NCBI RefSeq assembly: GCF_000224145.3
Contig: NW_004190433.2
Location: 85,633-149,632 of the forward strand
Length of the DNA stretch: 64,000 nt
DNA from: Ciona intestinalis
Taxonomy: Eukaryota; Chordata; Ascidiacea; Phlebobranchia; Cionidae
Direction of reading: 5' to 3'
Under the pieces are notes generated by a model that saw only the letters and a list, made by a program, of their open reading frames with translations, was not told the DNA's origin and ran no database searches. The translations under genes and the position numbers were made by a program. Positions 12,701 through 24,199 of this stretch are shown one piece after another (the stretch's first letter is position 1; every line of letters begins with the position of its first letter).

Positions 12701-14734
12701 TAGCTTTGTACTTTAGAAATTATAAAGTTATAGCGACACATTTATTTAGTTGCATCAAATTGTATGTCAACTTAAAACTTGCAGGCTTTTATTGTTTTTC
12801 CATTTGTTTCTCAGAAAGTTAGAATTCAATTCTATGATTGAAACACTTTCATAAATTATTTAAAAACCTAAATCTCGTGTGTTTTTTACTGTAACATTAT
12901 TAATGTGTTCAGGTACAAAAACTTTTAACATTTTAAAAAAAAGCATGCCTATTTCCAAAATAAACCTCAATTTTTACATTAAGATAATTTTTTTACATGA
13001 CGATAAATTATTTTTCAGGTTTCCAAGAAGAATTTGATGGAAATAGTTAAGAAATTAATGATCCACGTTGCAAAGGCAGATGGAAGTCAATACAGGGATG
13101 AATTAATCAGCAAAATAATCGAAATTTGTTGCCAAAATAATTTTCAGTATATTACTAACTTTGAGTGGTAATAACTTTATTTTTATCGAATATTATTGAG
13201 TATTATATTATTATGTCTAATAGTTAAACTAATAATATGAACTTATCATATCTTTATTCATTAATATGGGTTATTTATTATATGTAGTTTATAAATTATT
13301 AATTAGTGTGTAATTTTTAGGTTTGAAAGTTGTACATAAATATTATTGATTTTTTTCCAATATTATAATTCTTAGATTTAATCTTGAATTTAAAGCTTTC
13401 TGAAATTGTTTCATTTTATGTTGACCTATTTTCATAGTTTTACACAATATATTAATACAGTCAACCCCGCATAATCGGACCAGTTTGGCTTGGTCCTGAT
13501 GTGGTTCCATTAAGTGGGGTTGACTGTATAAATTTTACCTAAAATATTAATATTCGTTGTTTAATTACATTTTCTTCACAGGTACATCAGTGTATTGATA
13601 GAACTAACTAGAATAGATGGTTCAAGTAGTCATGGGGGCTTAATTTCATCGCAAATACTCGATGTTGCTATCAGAGTGAAAAGTATTCGACAATTTGCTG
13701 CTCATCAAATGGTGTGTGTTTAATATGTTTGTTTTATTTTTAATGGTTTTTAATTAAAATGGGTTAGATTCTGACTGAATACACTAATAATAGTCTTTGA
13801 ATGACTTCTTTTTTATTTGAAATATTTATTTTTTTATTTTTAGTTCTTTTTAAAATGATTTGTTTTATATTTATTATGGTTATTTTTATTTTCTAATAGG
13901 CTTAAAAATGGTTTATATTTTACTGGTAATTAATGGTACGTAAAACAGTTTGTACTTAACATGCTTTTTTTCTTTTCGTTACCATCTTAAAATAAATAAA
14001 CTATAAAATGCCATTTACAGGCTTCATTTAAAAATTGTTAAAATTTATTACTTATAAAATGTAACAAATTTCTTCGCGATTTTCTTCTAAATTGTAAAAT
14101 AATCTTTTGTGTTCAATGGTGAAATACTGTAATATTAAACAACCTTGTATTGACATACAGGCCACATTACTGGAGAATGCTCATGCGTTAATGAGTCAAC
14201 TTCATCGTAATGGAATGGAGGAAGTATTATACGCAGCTGCTTATATTTGTGGGGAGTTTGCTCAGTAAGACAAATCTTGCACATTTTAATCACAATTTTT
14301 TGGTGATGATCATTTAAAATAAAATTTGTAAAGTAAAACTTTACATACAGAGCGTTTTATTATTTATAAAGCTTAAAACTTTACTTACAGGGCTGGATTT
14401 AAAAAATATATTAGGCATAACACACTGAAACATAGATCACTTAAAATATTAACTTAAAGTGTTTACGTTTCGGTATGTTATGCCTTAAGTCCACGGCTAT
14501 GTATGTCGCTGAAAAACCTATTTGTATTTGTAATGTTAAATATCTATCACAAGATGACTTTACAAACTTATTTTAAATATATCAAAAATGATCACCACAA
14601 ATATTGTGTTGTTTTAACACATTTTAAACTCAGATGGAATAGGTTAAGTGCTCTGTTATCTGAATTAACATATAGTACTTTAGCTTTGGTCTTAGAAATT
14701 AATCCTCGTGTATACTTAACTGTATAGAATAACT

Positions 14735-14778
<44 letters not shown>

Positions 14779-17700
14779 GGGGGAAGATGGGGTACCTTTC
14801 GCACATGATATTCAAATTAAAATAAAAAGGTGTCCCATCTTCTCCCACTGTACTACATATATATACATAGCATCTAAACCTAATTTTTTGTATAGATTTG
14901 TTGAGAGCCCAGATTGTTTGATTCATGCCATGGTTAGACCACGTGCTACTACACTACCCAGCCATATACAAGGTGTATACTTGCATAATGTAATGAAGCT
15001 GTATGCTGTTGCATTGAAACGTGCTGAAGATAGTGATGATAAAGGAGTTGGTCTCACACAGTCGTTACAAGAGAAATTACCCATCTTTATTCAAAGCTCC
15101 AACCTTGAAGTGCAGGAGAGGGTATGTTGGGTTATACAAATTGTTAAGTTACCATTGTTTTAGTTCCTATTGTATCTATTCTGTATGTGTGGTGCCCCTC
15201 CCCAATTATGTGCATCATGTTCTGCCTCAGTGATTTTGCCTTTTTTCTATTTCTGTCTGGCCTTGTTGGTCATTCATTCTAAACATGTGCTTGTGTTGTG
15301 AGGTGCTCTTAATAAATTTAACTACTGACTTAACACAAATATCAGCCTAATTTAAATCAGATAGTTCCTAAGTCCCAGCTTTTCAGCGGCATAATTATGC
15401 AAAGAAACAAAATACACATAAACAAGTAAAAATGTGAAAAGACAAATTTGTTCAAAATTAAAAAGGGTAATTGTAATGTCCTTTGTTGAGCTATCTTTTT
15501 TCACTACTTTACAAGCCGTCTTGCTTTATGTGTGTGAATGGGATGCAATGTTTAATAAATGCGAGCAATTGGGCATTAATAAATTTATTTAGTTGAATGC
15601 AATAATGCCTGGGTTTCTAAATATCTTCTGTAGCAACTACTGACTTAAGCCTAACCAGCAATAGTTACACCTCAACTCAAGTATTACCCAACCTTTAGAT
15701 TTATTTTTAAATTTCTTTTTTCTTTTTGGATTTTTATTAGGGTGTATATATTTTTTAATTGTTAAATTTTAATTCTTCATTTTTTGATTTATTGAAACAC
15801 ATGGTTATAAAACAGTTTATCATTACAGGCCTCATGTATTCTCACATTGCTGAAATACATAGAAAAGTTGCAAAACAAAGGATTATTTGAAGTGGATGAG
15901 TTTTCTTGTTTATTTAAAGGAGAATTAAACCCAGTTGCCCCGAAAGCTCAACGCAAAGTTCCTGTTCCTGAGGGGTCAGTATGTTTAGTGTATATTTAAT
16001 TATAATAAAAATTAATGCATTTTATTGTAATTTTTTATTACCTATGTTCTTTATATTTATCTTTTAGTTAAAATGCTTCGGACTGTACATTTTGAGAATC
16101 AACCGTGTTTTCCCTTTTTTTTTGTAAAAATCTTTTAGTTTGGTATATTTTTCCCAGGTTGGACTTGGATGCTTGGATCAACGATCCTCCATCCTCTTCA
16201 GAAGATGAAGATGCCAAGGAGGAGCAGAAGATGGAGTATGAGCGATCATATAATGACTTCTATTCACCCACCAGTGAGAAGAGGAGGGAATATTCACAAG
16301 AAGAACTAAATAAAGTAATTATAATACAAAAAAAATAATTTTTTGTATGCTGTTGCTGCAAGGTGTATTATAAGCCTAAAATAAATCATATATTATTTAC
16401 TAATATTTGGTAGTTAATAATTACATAACTATCTTTTTTTAATTACAAAAACTTAGTTGCCTAAATTTAATATTTTACATTTACCATTAGGCAAATATTT
16501 AAATTTGGCTAAATATTTAAATTGCCAGAAGATCGCTTTTAGATTTATATATAAAAATATTGATCTGGGGTATTGCTGTTGAGTGAATTTTGGCATTTAG
16601 GGCAAATGTCTTACTATTACATCTATTTCCACTCACAAATTATCTTCAACCAAAAAAGAATAGGCCTATATTGTATTCTGCTGGTATAATGGCATGTCAT
16701 CTCTGGTTAACTCTTTTGGCCGTCTGATGATTTCTCAATGCTACCTTACCCATTTAGAATAGAATTAATGATGATATTGTTTGCATCACAGTTACGCGAG
16801 GAACGCATGGTTGAACAAGCGAACAACCCCAACTACTTGATGTCAAAGGTAATCTACTACAGAAGTTCTTAAACCTACGCATTATAAATTTAAGTTTTAA
16901 TTTAACAATTGTAGGCCTACTATAAATATGCCAGACATTATAAAATACAATTTAAATTTAATTTTACAATATTTCTGTAAGCATGGTAAAATTTGGATAT
17001 TTGTTAAAAATTAAAATTAGCACATCTTGGTTCTTAGAATGTAAGAATCTGGTGTATTGGTATGGTTAATATGATTTCAGTTACACATTTTTTTCTTACT
17101 GCAAGTCATAAACAAATGAAAAAAAATGTTCTAGGTAAAAAATTTTTTTTTATTTTAAAAATTAGGAATTGTTTTTTTAACTTAATTTTAAATTTTTGTT
17201 TTTTTAACTTAATTTTAAATATAAATTTAAAATTTTTATAATTTATTTTTTTTTACCATGCCTAACATTTTTTACCCCTTGCTTAACTTAATAGAAAGCT
17301 GAAGGATATATGAATCCTGATGAAGAAAGTGAAGCAGGAAGCATTAACCTTGATATATCAGTACCTCTACATGTGCCTGGGTTGCCTAGCAGTGATAGGT
17401 ATTTTAAAATGGTAAGTTACCCATGGGTGTTTTAATTTTGTAGAATATTTTATTTAAGTAAAATGTAATGTGTTATATTTGATTAGAATTAATATATTAT
17501 TTACTAATATTTAATAATTTGGCTTGGCCTAGATCCCAGGTCCTTGACAAGGACCTCACCCATAAAAAAAAATAAATAAATAAAAAAAATATTTTATACT
17601 TAATAATTACATAACTATCTTTTTCAGTAAGAAAATTTAATTCCTTAAATTTAATGTTTTACAATAACGATTAGGTCAATGAATATTTTACAAAAGAACC

Positions 17701-20700
17701 TAAAAAATGTGATTGAAATCTCTTACTAGTAACATTAACAAAATGAGTTGGCTATTATATTCCACAAGAATGTTCTTTAATCTTTTTTTGATGTTTTCAG
17801 GAACAAGATCGGAGACGTCGTCAAAGAGCAGAACGCGTTGTTAAAAAGAAGAAAGCTAAAAGAGGAAAACATGGGAGGAAGAGAGAGGAGCAGGAGGAGC
17901 CAGAGGAAGAGGAGGATATTGCTCCTGTGCATGCAGTGGAAATTGTTAATGAAGAAATGCCAGAGGTGATTGAAAAATGAGAATACTTGTTAATTTGTTT
18001 TGTAGTTTTTAAACCAAAAGCAATTGAATACCAAAAGCTATAATATTATTTGGTTCTTTGATTTTTTTCTTAAAAATTGTTCTTTTTTTCTGTTTTGTGG
18101 TAAAGTGCTATTTTATTGTTATGTTTTAAAATTTACTGTTAAAAAGGGAGCTGTCAAAACAAATAAAACTTTACAAATGAAAAATTTTAAATAAAAAGTT
18201 GCCAGAGGCAGTGGGACCATTGGAACCCAAGAACTTTAATATCTTTGGTTTTCTTTTGTTTTGTTTTTTTCTTTGTTTTCGTAATGATTTTTATGTTTTG
18301 TGATAAAATGCCATTTTTTGTTTTATGTTTTAAAATTCCTTGTTAAAACAGGGAGCTGTGAAAACGGATTCTGAAGATGAAAATCCATCGATCGATCCTC
18401 ACAAAGCTCTCGATATTGATCTTGATTCGTAAGTTTACTTTTCAATTGACGGTTGATACAAAATAATTATAGTTGTATTACATATGCTATATTAAATTTT
18501 CAAGTTGTATATTAAAAATGTATTATACCATTACATGTGGTAAAATTGTGCTAAGTTTAAACAGTAAAACACTACTGATTTTCTTTGCTAGCAGTTTATT
18601 TTATGTATGAAAAATTAGAAGTTTTATTTTATGAATGAAATATTTCATGTTGTTGTGGAAAATGGACATAGGGGATTAAAATACAATTCATATTTTATAT
18701 TGTTGTAAACACCTACCTTACAATACATTTCATTATTTTTCACAGACCATTAACTGCATCGGAAGCTTTACCAAAACCAAAGCACCGAGAAACAAGTGCT
18801 AAGCTTATTATAGAAGAACCAGAAAAGAAAGAAAAACCATCGAAAAAGAAAAAACATAAAAAAGAGAAAAAGCACAAGGTAATAAAACTTTAGAAATAAA
18901 TTTATTATGAAGGCAATATTGAAATGTAGTTTTTTAATAATAGTGTTATTTTTTTTATTTTTTTTATTATTTTTTTTATAGAAGAAACATCATTCTGCAC
19001 CTGTTGAAAGTTTGTTGGTTGATGAAGTTGATGTTGATAGGACAGTGAATGGTCATCAACATCAACAGGTTGATCAACAAGATGTTGTTCAAGTTAAAAA
19101 AGAGAAAAAGGTTTGTATTATGTTGAATTATATGTGTATTTTAAAGTTTTGTAATTTTAATTTGTTTTAACTGCTGTTACCCCACTAGAAAATATGTTTT
19201 TGGTTATTTTTCATATGTGGTAGCTTTCTAGCTTAGGGTCGATTTTATATGAGTGAGAGCCTACACTGTGACTTGCCCTGAGATTTAGCCATTACTTTAC
19301 TTCTATTATCAGATGTTTTTGTTTAACAGTAAAAGCTTACATAATTTTTTATCATATTAAATGCCCCATGTCTTCATGAAGTTTCGTATTTTAGTTGTCT
19401 TTTCATAACTTTTAGTTATAAGCCACATAGTATTTGTATAATGTTAGTAATTGCAGTTTTATATTTTACAGGAAGATGATTTGAGTTTTTGGTTAAATGA
19501 TTCAAGTGAAAAGATGGAAGAACCTGTAGTGAATGGGTATGTAGTGTATATTGTATTTAATTATTAATACAATGATGGTTATATATGGTTGAGGTTACTT
19601 AGGTTTAATAGCAAGGCATTCCATGGGACCTGGGATTCGGATTAGGTTTGGTCCAATTATCCCATACAGTAATGCTAGTTATTCCCACAGCCACAATATT
19701 GTGTTGAATTAATTGTAAAATTTTAAAAAGTATAAATAAAGTAGGGTGGGGGAAGATGGGACACCTTTAGCACATGATATCCAAACATCCTGATTGTGTT
19801 TTATATAATTAACATCGGTATATGGGAGTCTTAGGGATAAGGTTTTATAACTCTTTAAATTTTATATGCTTCCCACCAAATTGGACGAGAAAATAGAATG
19901 AAAAGGTGTTCCATCTTCCCCCACCCTACTATATAAAATACTTGTAACTTGAGTTAGATTTGCCCCATTATCTTGTGTAGTGATGCCTGGTATTTTTACA
20001 GAATTATATCCAACTAATTGTTTTCCAAATAGAATAAATATAAAATAGTTGTAACTAAGAAAATTAGATAACATTAATACACAAATAATACTTTTACCTA
20101 CCTCGATTTAAATCAAAATAAATGTAGAATATTTTTGGAAAAATATTACTTAAATATGGTTCCATGTATAAACAGTAATACACCTAAAACGCAATTTTGG
20201 ATACCCACCAAATACCCATACTTGCATAGACATAATAATAATTCTATCACCCACAGTGTGGCTGTAGAGGATGACAAGCCAACACAAAAAATTTCAAAAG
20301 AAAAAAAGAGAAATAAAAAAGCAAAGAAATCGAAAAGAAAATCTGTAGAAGTAGAAGAACCACCCCCACCTTCTGAACCACAGGTATATATAGTAGGGTG
20401 GGGGAAGATGGGACACCTTTTCATTCTGTTTTCTCATCTCATTTAGTAGTAAACAAAGAACATTCAAAGAATTATGAAACCGTATTCTGATGACTGTCAT
20501 ATACCGTTGTTGATTGTTTGAAACTCGATCAGAATATTTGGATATTATGTGCTAAAAATGTCCCATCTTACCCCAAAGTACTATTCTAATTATTTATAAA
20601 AAAATTTTGAATTTTTACTTCTTAAATTTGTTGTGTCCTAAACTATAGCGAACCGTGTTTTTGGCATTGTCTTGCAAGTAAGGCTTGAATAGTTTGTTTT

Positions 20701-23640
20701 TGGTTGGGCCTTTTAGAACCTATCTAGTATCTTCTGAATTTTTTAACTACGGATGTATGTAATTTAATAATCCTAGCGTGGTAAGGGCAACGTATGTCAT
20801 TATAATATAGGTAATATCTTTCACACACCCTGTACCTGAGTTACCACATATAAAACTTTGTGGGCGATTTTTTGTATTTTTATTTATTTTATGAATGGCT
20901 GACAGTTTGGACAAAGGCCACTGGGTTGGAGCACTTCCTGCACAAGGACAAATACACCCACAATGAGAACAACATTTTTCTTTGAACCGTAATTTTTACA
21001 GGCACGCTAACCAATGCGCCATAGCATAAGACATCCCTATAACTAAACTACCAAATTTGTAATAGATCCAAATGAGTCGATATACATTGCTTGCTGAAAA
21101 CAAAGACATGAGAATTGAGTTCGAAACACGATCCATACCACGACAAGAAAAGAAAATCACTGTATCTTGTGTTTTCTCCAATTTATCTTCAAGTTTTATC
21201 AAAACTATTGAGTTTAATGTCCTTGATACATTGAATACAAGGTTAGTATACCGCATAGGGTATAAAATCACTGCTATATCTTTGTGGGACAATTTGCTGG
21301 GTTTTACAGCAGTGTCGCTTTTGCACACAGCAACACAGGGGTCTATTATTTATACATATTGTCCAAGTTATCAAGTACACATTTATTTTTTGTTTTGTGG
21401 ATGATCGCCTATTTTTACATAAGTGTCTGATGTGTTGTCCCAATTTTATTTTATATAGGTAAAGTACTTCGGCAAGGCTTTACAACCCAAACACACTCCA
21501 ATCATTACTTTAAAGTTAGGTTTATTTACAGCCCCACACAGCACAAGTACATGTTTAAAATGAATGACCAACAAGGTCCGACAGAAAAAGGAAAAAGGCA
21601 AAATCACTGAGGCAGAACATAATGCACATGATTAAAAATGGCACCACATAGATACAATACAAACTAATATCAATGGAAACTTAACAATTCTAACATGTTT
21701 TTAGACTGATTCGAGATGGTGGTAGCTCGTCACATGACGCTGTGCGAATCCCTTTTTCCTTGCCACCTTCAGCAAGGAATGAATGTCAACTTGAGTTCAC
21801 GGCATCCAGTGTTACCATGCCACAGCGACTTAAGGGTACCATAACATACATGGTACAGGATGATACGAAACAACATACTAACCAAGAGAAACTGGACTTC
21901 AAATTACATCTGCCATGTTCCGCGTATCTTATATCAACACCACTGTCAAGGTTTGGTTAATCTATTTCTAAAGAAAATATATGTCAAAGTTATTGAATAT
22001 CCTATTACTATAGAACAGTGCTCTTCAACCGGTGTGCACGGTGCACCCTAGAGTGCACAAAAATATGCCTTTTATTAGTTTTGAACATTTTAAACAAATA
22101 TTTTTTAACAAATTTAACAAAACACACTTTCCTACAGTCTTTTTTCTATGAGTTCCATATCTTGCATCACTTGCGAAACGTCATTAGTTTTACGTTAAAG
22201 CAATCAGGGGTGCATAAGTTCGTCGCAACAACTTTAGGAGCTCACCAACCTAGAAAAGGTTAAAGAGCACTGCTATAGGCATTTGGGGTGTAGATTTTTA
22301 CCATAGCAGTAGTGTTGAGCCTCTTAATGATGGACATAAGCCCTTTTATTATGTGTAGCTCTGGTCAGGTATAGAGTAAATCCTGTTTTCCCCTTTTTTA
22401 CTTTAAATAATTGAAGTTTAAGTGTATATATTTTATATAGTACCAATTGTATATTATTTAATTAACAATGGTTAATTACAGTGATCGCTTCACCAAGTTG
22501 TTATCATCTGGTGAAGTTACAGACAAAGCTTCATATCAGTTCAACAACACAGACATGACTTTAGAATTAATGCTGCAGAAACTTTGTTTCTACATTAAAT
22601 TTGCTGGTATGAATGTTTCTTTGTTAGATTGTTTTATTTTATAGGGGCAGGAAAATGACAGTTGTTATGATGAAAATAATAGTTGTTATATTTTTAGCCT
22701 AATTTTTCATTTTATACACTATGTACCAGTAACAAGTTGATAGGTATAACCTTGTGGGTGATTGTCTTTTTTCCGGGCTGGTGCTGACGAATTGGAAAAC
22801 TCTTTTTGTGAAGTGATCACTGGTTTGGAGCAATTACCATTCAGTGTGTTTCACTCGCCCACAGTAGCAGCATCAAGCCGTGAACCTGGTATGCTACGAA
22901 TATGTTACGAATGCCAAGTCGCTGCTACCATTGTGGTCTTATGTGTCCTTGGGCAAGACACTTAACGGCAATTGCTCCAACCCAGTGGTCACTAATGGGT
23001 TGTCTAAATTATCTCCATATATATAAAAAAAAAAAAAATAATAATAATCACCCACAAAGTAACATACATGGTAACTCGTAAGCTGGCAAGAGGTGTTAAG
23101 CCCGTGCTATAACAACTGTCGTTTTTTCGGCCATGCGAGAATAAAGTAAGTTACATTCATTCAAGTCACTGTGTTATGGTGTTGAATAAATGGCAATGTT
23201 TTTTTAACAGTTGTAGAACAAATTGGGAACAGTGCTTCACTTTATTCGTCATCTATTCAGAAACACCATGTTTGCTTGCTGGTTAAAAGTGTGGTAAGTC
23301 TGTAGTTTGTAAGTTTTTAGTTTAATAGTACTGTGGAATAGGTTGGAATACTGTTAGCACTTAAATCCCACATTTCCTGGTTGTGTTTTTAATAATTAAC
23401 GATGCTCTTTTAGAGTTATAGGTTTATGGTTATATAACTCCGTAATGTTTTTAATTATGATTCCTACCAAATGACATGAGAAAAAAAGAGAAAGAAAGCC
23501 CTTTATGTCCCACTTTACTATACTTTGGTAATACATACTGTATTTGACAGGGCAATGGTATAAGCATCGATGGAAAAAGTGATAATAGTTCGTTGCTATC
23601 TAATATAATGGATGAAGTCAAAATGGTGGGGAAAACATAA
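6740..23640 (+). CDS. AP3D1: AP-3 complex subunit delta-1, complete
   Basis: Thirty exons: 6740-6835, 7327-7422, 7485-7565, 8024-8212, 8455-8584, 9148-9287, 9754-9827, 10259-10308, 10646-10674, 11710-11758, 12238-12383, 13019-13167, 13582-13711, 14161-14264, 14896-15121, 15829-15974, 16158-16314, 16792-16848, 17295-17411, 17801-17965, 18352-18428, 18746-18878, 18982-19110, 19472-19536, 20257-20383, 21066-21241, 21705-21950, 22482-22606, 23211-23293, 23551-23640. They total 3582 nt (1193 aa), with all phases consistent. The start MALKRVKGSIDRIFDK and the adaptin trunk (LQMLGYDISWAAFNIIEVMS, LIKIIKLFGALTPLEPRLGK) follow vertebrate AP3D1 closely. After GELNPVAPKAQRKVPVPEG LDLDAWINDP comes a Lys/Glu-rich hinge (exons 17-25) and a conserved appendage region ending in SIDGKSDNSSLLSNIMDEV. 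The product is the large subunit of the AP-3 coat, which sorts cargo to lysosome-related organelles. Length matches the family; it looks intact. Confidence 0.97.
8704..8926. mobile_element. MITE with CTAAACTAGTCGC-type inverted repeats, copy 1
   Basis: The left end GGCATACTCGGCTACCAACT and the right end (reverse complement GGTATACTCGGCTACTGACT) form about 33 bp TIRs including ACTAAACTAGTCG. The interior is built of repeated AGTCGGCCGACTAA-like palindromes. It lies in AP3D1 intron 5. A second copy is at 30454-30592. Confidence 0.75.
9555..9760 (+). repeat. Near-duplicate sequence on both sides of an assembly gap
   Basis: The 75 bp at 9555-9629 and 9680-9756 are almost the same (TACCCAACCA, AGGACACA, AATTTGAAACTAGTTT), with 50 N between. 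The right copy includes the exon 7 acceptor of AP3D1; the left copy repeats that acceptor. This may be a real tandem repeat or two alleles joined in assembly. Confidence 0.6.
9795..9940 (+). repeat. Partial duplication of AP3D1 exon 7 end and donor
   Basis: The exon end and donor at 9797-9832 (GCTGACTAACCTCATACATA then AGTATGTG) recur at 9903-9940 (GCTGACTTACCCCATACATA then AGTATGTG). The second copy lies in intron 7 and forms a decoy 5' splice site. Downstream sequence TGTTTTTCTGAT also repeats near 9842 and 10080. Confidence 0.65.
10346..10553. mobile_element. GGGGGAAGATGGGACACC-type MITE (intron 9 of AP3D1)
   Basis: Begins TATAGTAGGTAGGGGAAAAT and ends in a diverged inverted copy. The interior holds the family's TTTAGTAGTAAACAAA and AAAGAATTATAAA pieces. 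Family members are about 190-200 bp, start and end in TATAGTAGGGTGGGG, and appear at TA sites. Confidence 0.75.
11844..12215 (+). repeat. Three tandem units of about 128 bp in AP3D1 intron 10
   Basis: Units begin near 11844, 11972 and 12096. Each has CATTCGTTACCTGATTAGTT (third copy diverged), then AAGAGAAATCCAAAGAACAT and a CAGAAATACATTTTGT-like end. Units 1 and 2 are close; unit 3 is older or more diverged. Confidence 0.75.
13458..13526. mobile_element. 69 bp mini-element with pogo/Tigger-like inverted repeats
   Basis: Ends CAGTCAACCCC and GGGGTTGACTG are exact inverted repeats. The element is flanked by TA on both sides (13456-13457 and 13527-13528), as expected for Tc1/mariner-group insertion. 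There is no coding capacity. It lies in AP3D1 intron 12. Confidence 0.75.
14738..14860. mobile_element. (TA)n microsatellite joined to a short MITE
   Basis: A run of TA dinucleotides (14738-14773) leads into a short, internally deleted member of the GGGGGAAGATGGG MITE family, ending TCTTCTCCCACTGTACTA. It lies in AP3D1 intron 14, about 35 bp before exon 15. Confidence 0.75.
15125..15335 (+). repeat. Dispersed repeat, forward copy, AP3D1 intron 15
   Basis: Includes TTCTGCCTCAGTGATTTTGC and CTTGTTGGTCATTCATTCTA. It matches the reverse complement of 21505-21695 in intron 26 of the same gene over roughly 190-200 bp. Family not recognised. Confidence 0.7.
18010..18365 (+). repeat. Tandem duplication spanning AP3D1 intron 20 splice borders
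   Basis: The acceptor region GTTAAAACAGGGAGCTGTG at 18344-18362 (start of exon 21) has a copy at about 18139-18157 (GTTAAAAAGGGAGCTGTC). The exon 20 end GCCAGAG recurs at about 18200. The copies hold decoy splice sites, and the copied acceptor side lacks the pre-AG pyrimidine context. Confidence 0.6.
19738..19936. mobile_element. Full-length GGGGGAAGATGGGACACC MITE (AP3D1 intron 24)
   Basis: Starts AGTAGGGTGGGGGAAGATGG and ends CCATCTTCCCCCACCCTACT as inverted repeats. The interior has AGCACATGATATCCAAACAT and ACCAAATTGGACGAGAAAAT. This is one of the best-kept copies in the window. It resembles the class of MITEs described from Ciona (Cimi); that name is from memory and unverified. Confidence 0.85.
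20386..20586. mobile_element. MITE abutting the AP3D1 exon 25 splice donor
   Basis: Same family, starting TATAGTAGGGTGGGGGAAGA only a few bases after the exon end at 20383. The donor GTATATATAG runs directly into the TA-rich element edge. The end is the diverged GTCCCATCTTACCCCAAAGT. Confidence 0.8.
20812..20990 (-). repeat. SINE copy, reverse orientation, decayed
   Basis: Carries reverse-complement family pieces: GTACCTGAGTTACCACATAT, TTTGTGGGCGATT, ATGGCTGACAGTTTGGACAA, CACTGGGTTGGAGCA and ACACCCACAATG. It lies in AP3D1 intron 25. Confidence 0.7.
21505..21695 (-). repeat. Dispersed repeat, reverse copy, AP3D1 intron 26
   Basis: Reverse-complement partner of 15125-15335. Shared blocks include GCAAAATCACTGAGGCAGAA and AATGAATGACCAACAAGG. 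Confidence 0.7.
22016..22272. mobile_element. hAT-type non-autonomous element (AP3D1 intron 27)
   Basis: The TIRs CAGTGCTCTTCAACC and (reverse) CAGTGCTCTTTAACC match at 14 of 15 positions. Flanking octamers CTATAGAA (22008-22015) and CTATAGGC (22273-22280) look like a decayed 8 bp target duplication, typical of hAT. It is 257 bp with no transposase. Confidence 0.75.
22910..23165 (+). repeat. SINE copy, well preserved body and tail (AP3D1 intron 28)
   Basis: Reads GCTGCTACCATTGTGG, TGTGTCCTTGGGCAAGACAC, TTGCTCCAACCCAGTGGTCA, CATACATGGTAACTCGTAAG and a tail TAAGTTACATTCATTCA. The tRNA-like head is diverged. An A-rich run sits in the middle. Confidence 0.8.
23326..23525. mobile_element. Old MITE copy (AP3D1 intron 29)
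   Basis: A diverged member of the GGGGGAAGATGGG family. The start GGAATAGGTTGGAATACTGT is weak, but GTTAGCAC, the mid part and the end TATGTCCCACTTTACTATAC are recognisable. Confidence 0.5.
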
Positions 23641-24199
23641 GATCATATCCTGTATGTGAGATAATGGTTTTGTGCAAAGGGGCATTTTGGTGTTAAATGA
23701 TCATTAATAGCCAAACAACACAAGAAGACGATTTTTTGCATAATACAATATTTAAATCCATCGTTTTATCTCCAAGACGATTTAAAAATGAGCAATCACC
23801 TTAAATGTTGTACTAATATTGTATTGTTCTTATACTGGCACTCCACATTTGAATTAGCATATTAAATTTCTTATTTATTTTAGTTAGACATGAAATACTA
23901 TTATGTAGTCACTACATTTTGTTTGGTGCTTACTCTATCATTGCCCAACAAAAATTTTACTGTTTTTGAAAATAATTTTTGTGTCGAATGTAACCATATG
24001 TATATGTTATTTATCGTATATCATTTGTAAGATGTCTATGTTCTACACGCTGTACATTTATTGCATAATATAACATTAGTGGAAATTAGAATGGTCTATG
24101 GTTAACTTACGTGGCTTGGTCGAATCATCATTTCATAAATACAAGGTTTGTGAATCATATACAAGCAACATGTTATTATTTTGAATATACGAATGTGAA

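Noticed and set aside
14592-14926. Minus-strand frames with long YIYIYI runs
   Set aside because: They translate the TA microsatellite and a MITE.
20146-20424. 92 aa minus-strand frame
   Set aside because: Antisense of AP3D1 exon 25 and a MITE edge; low-complexity Phe/Leu reflects the Lys-rich sense strand.
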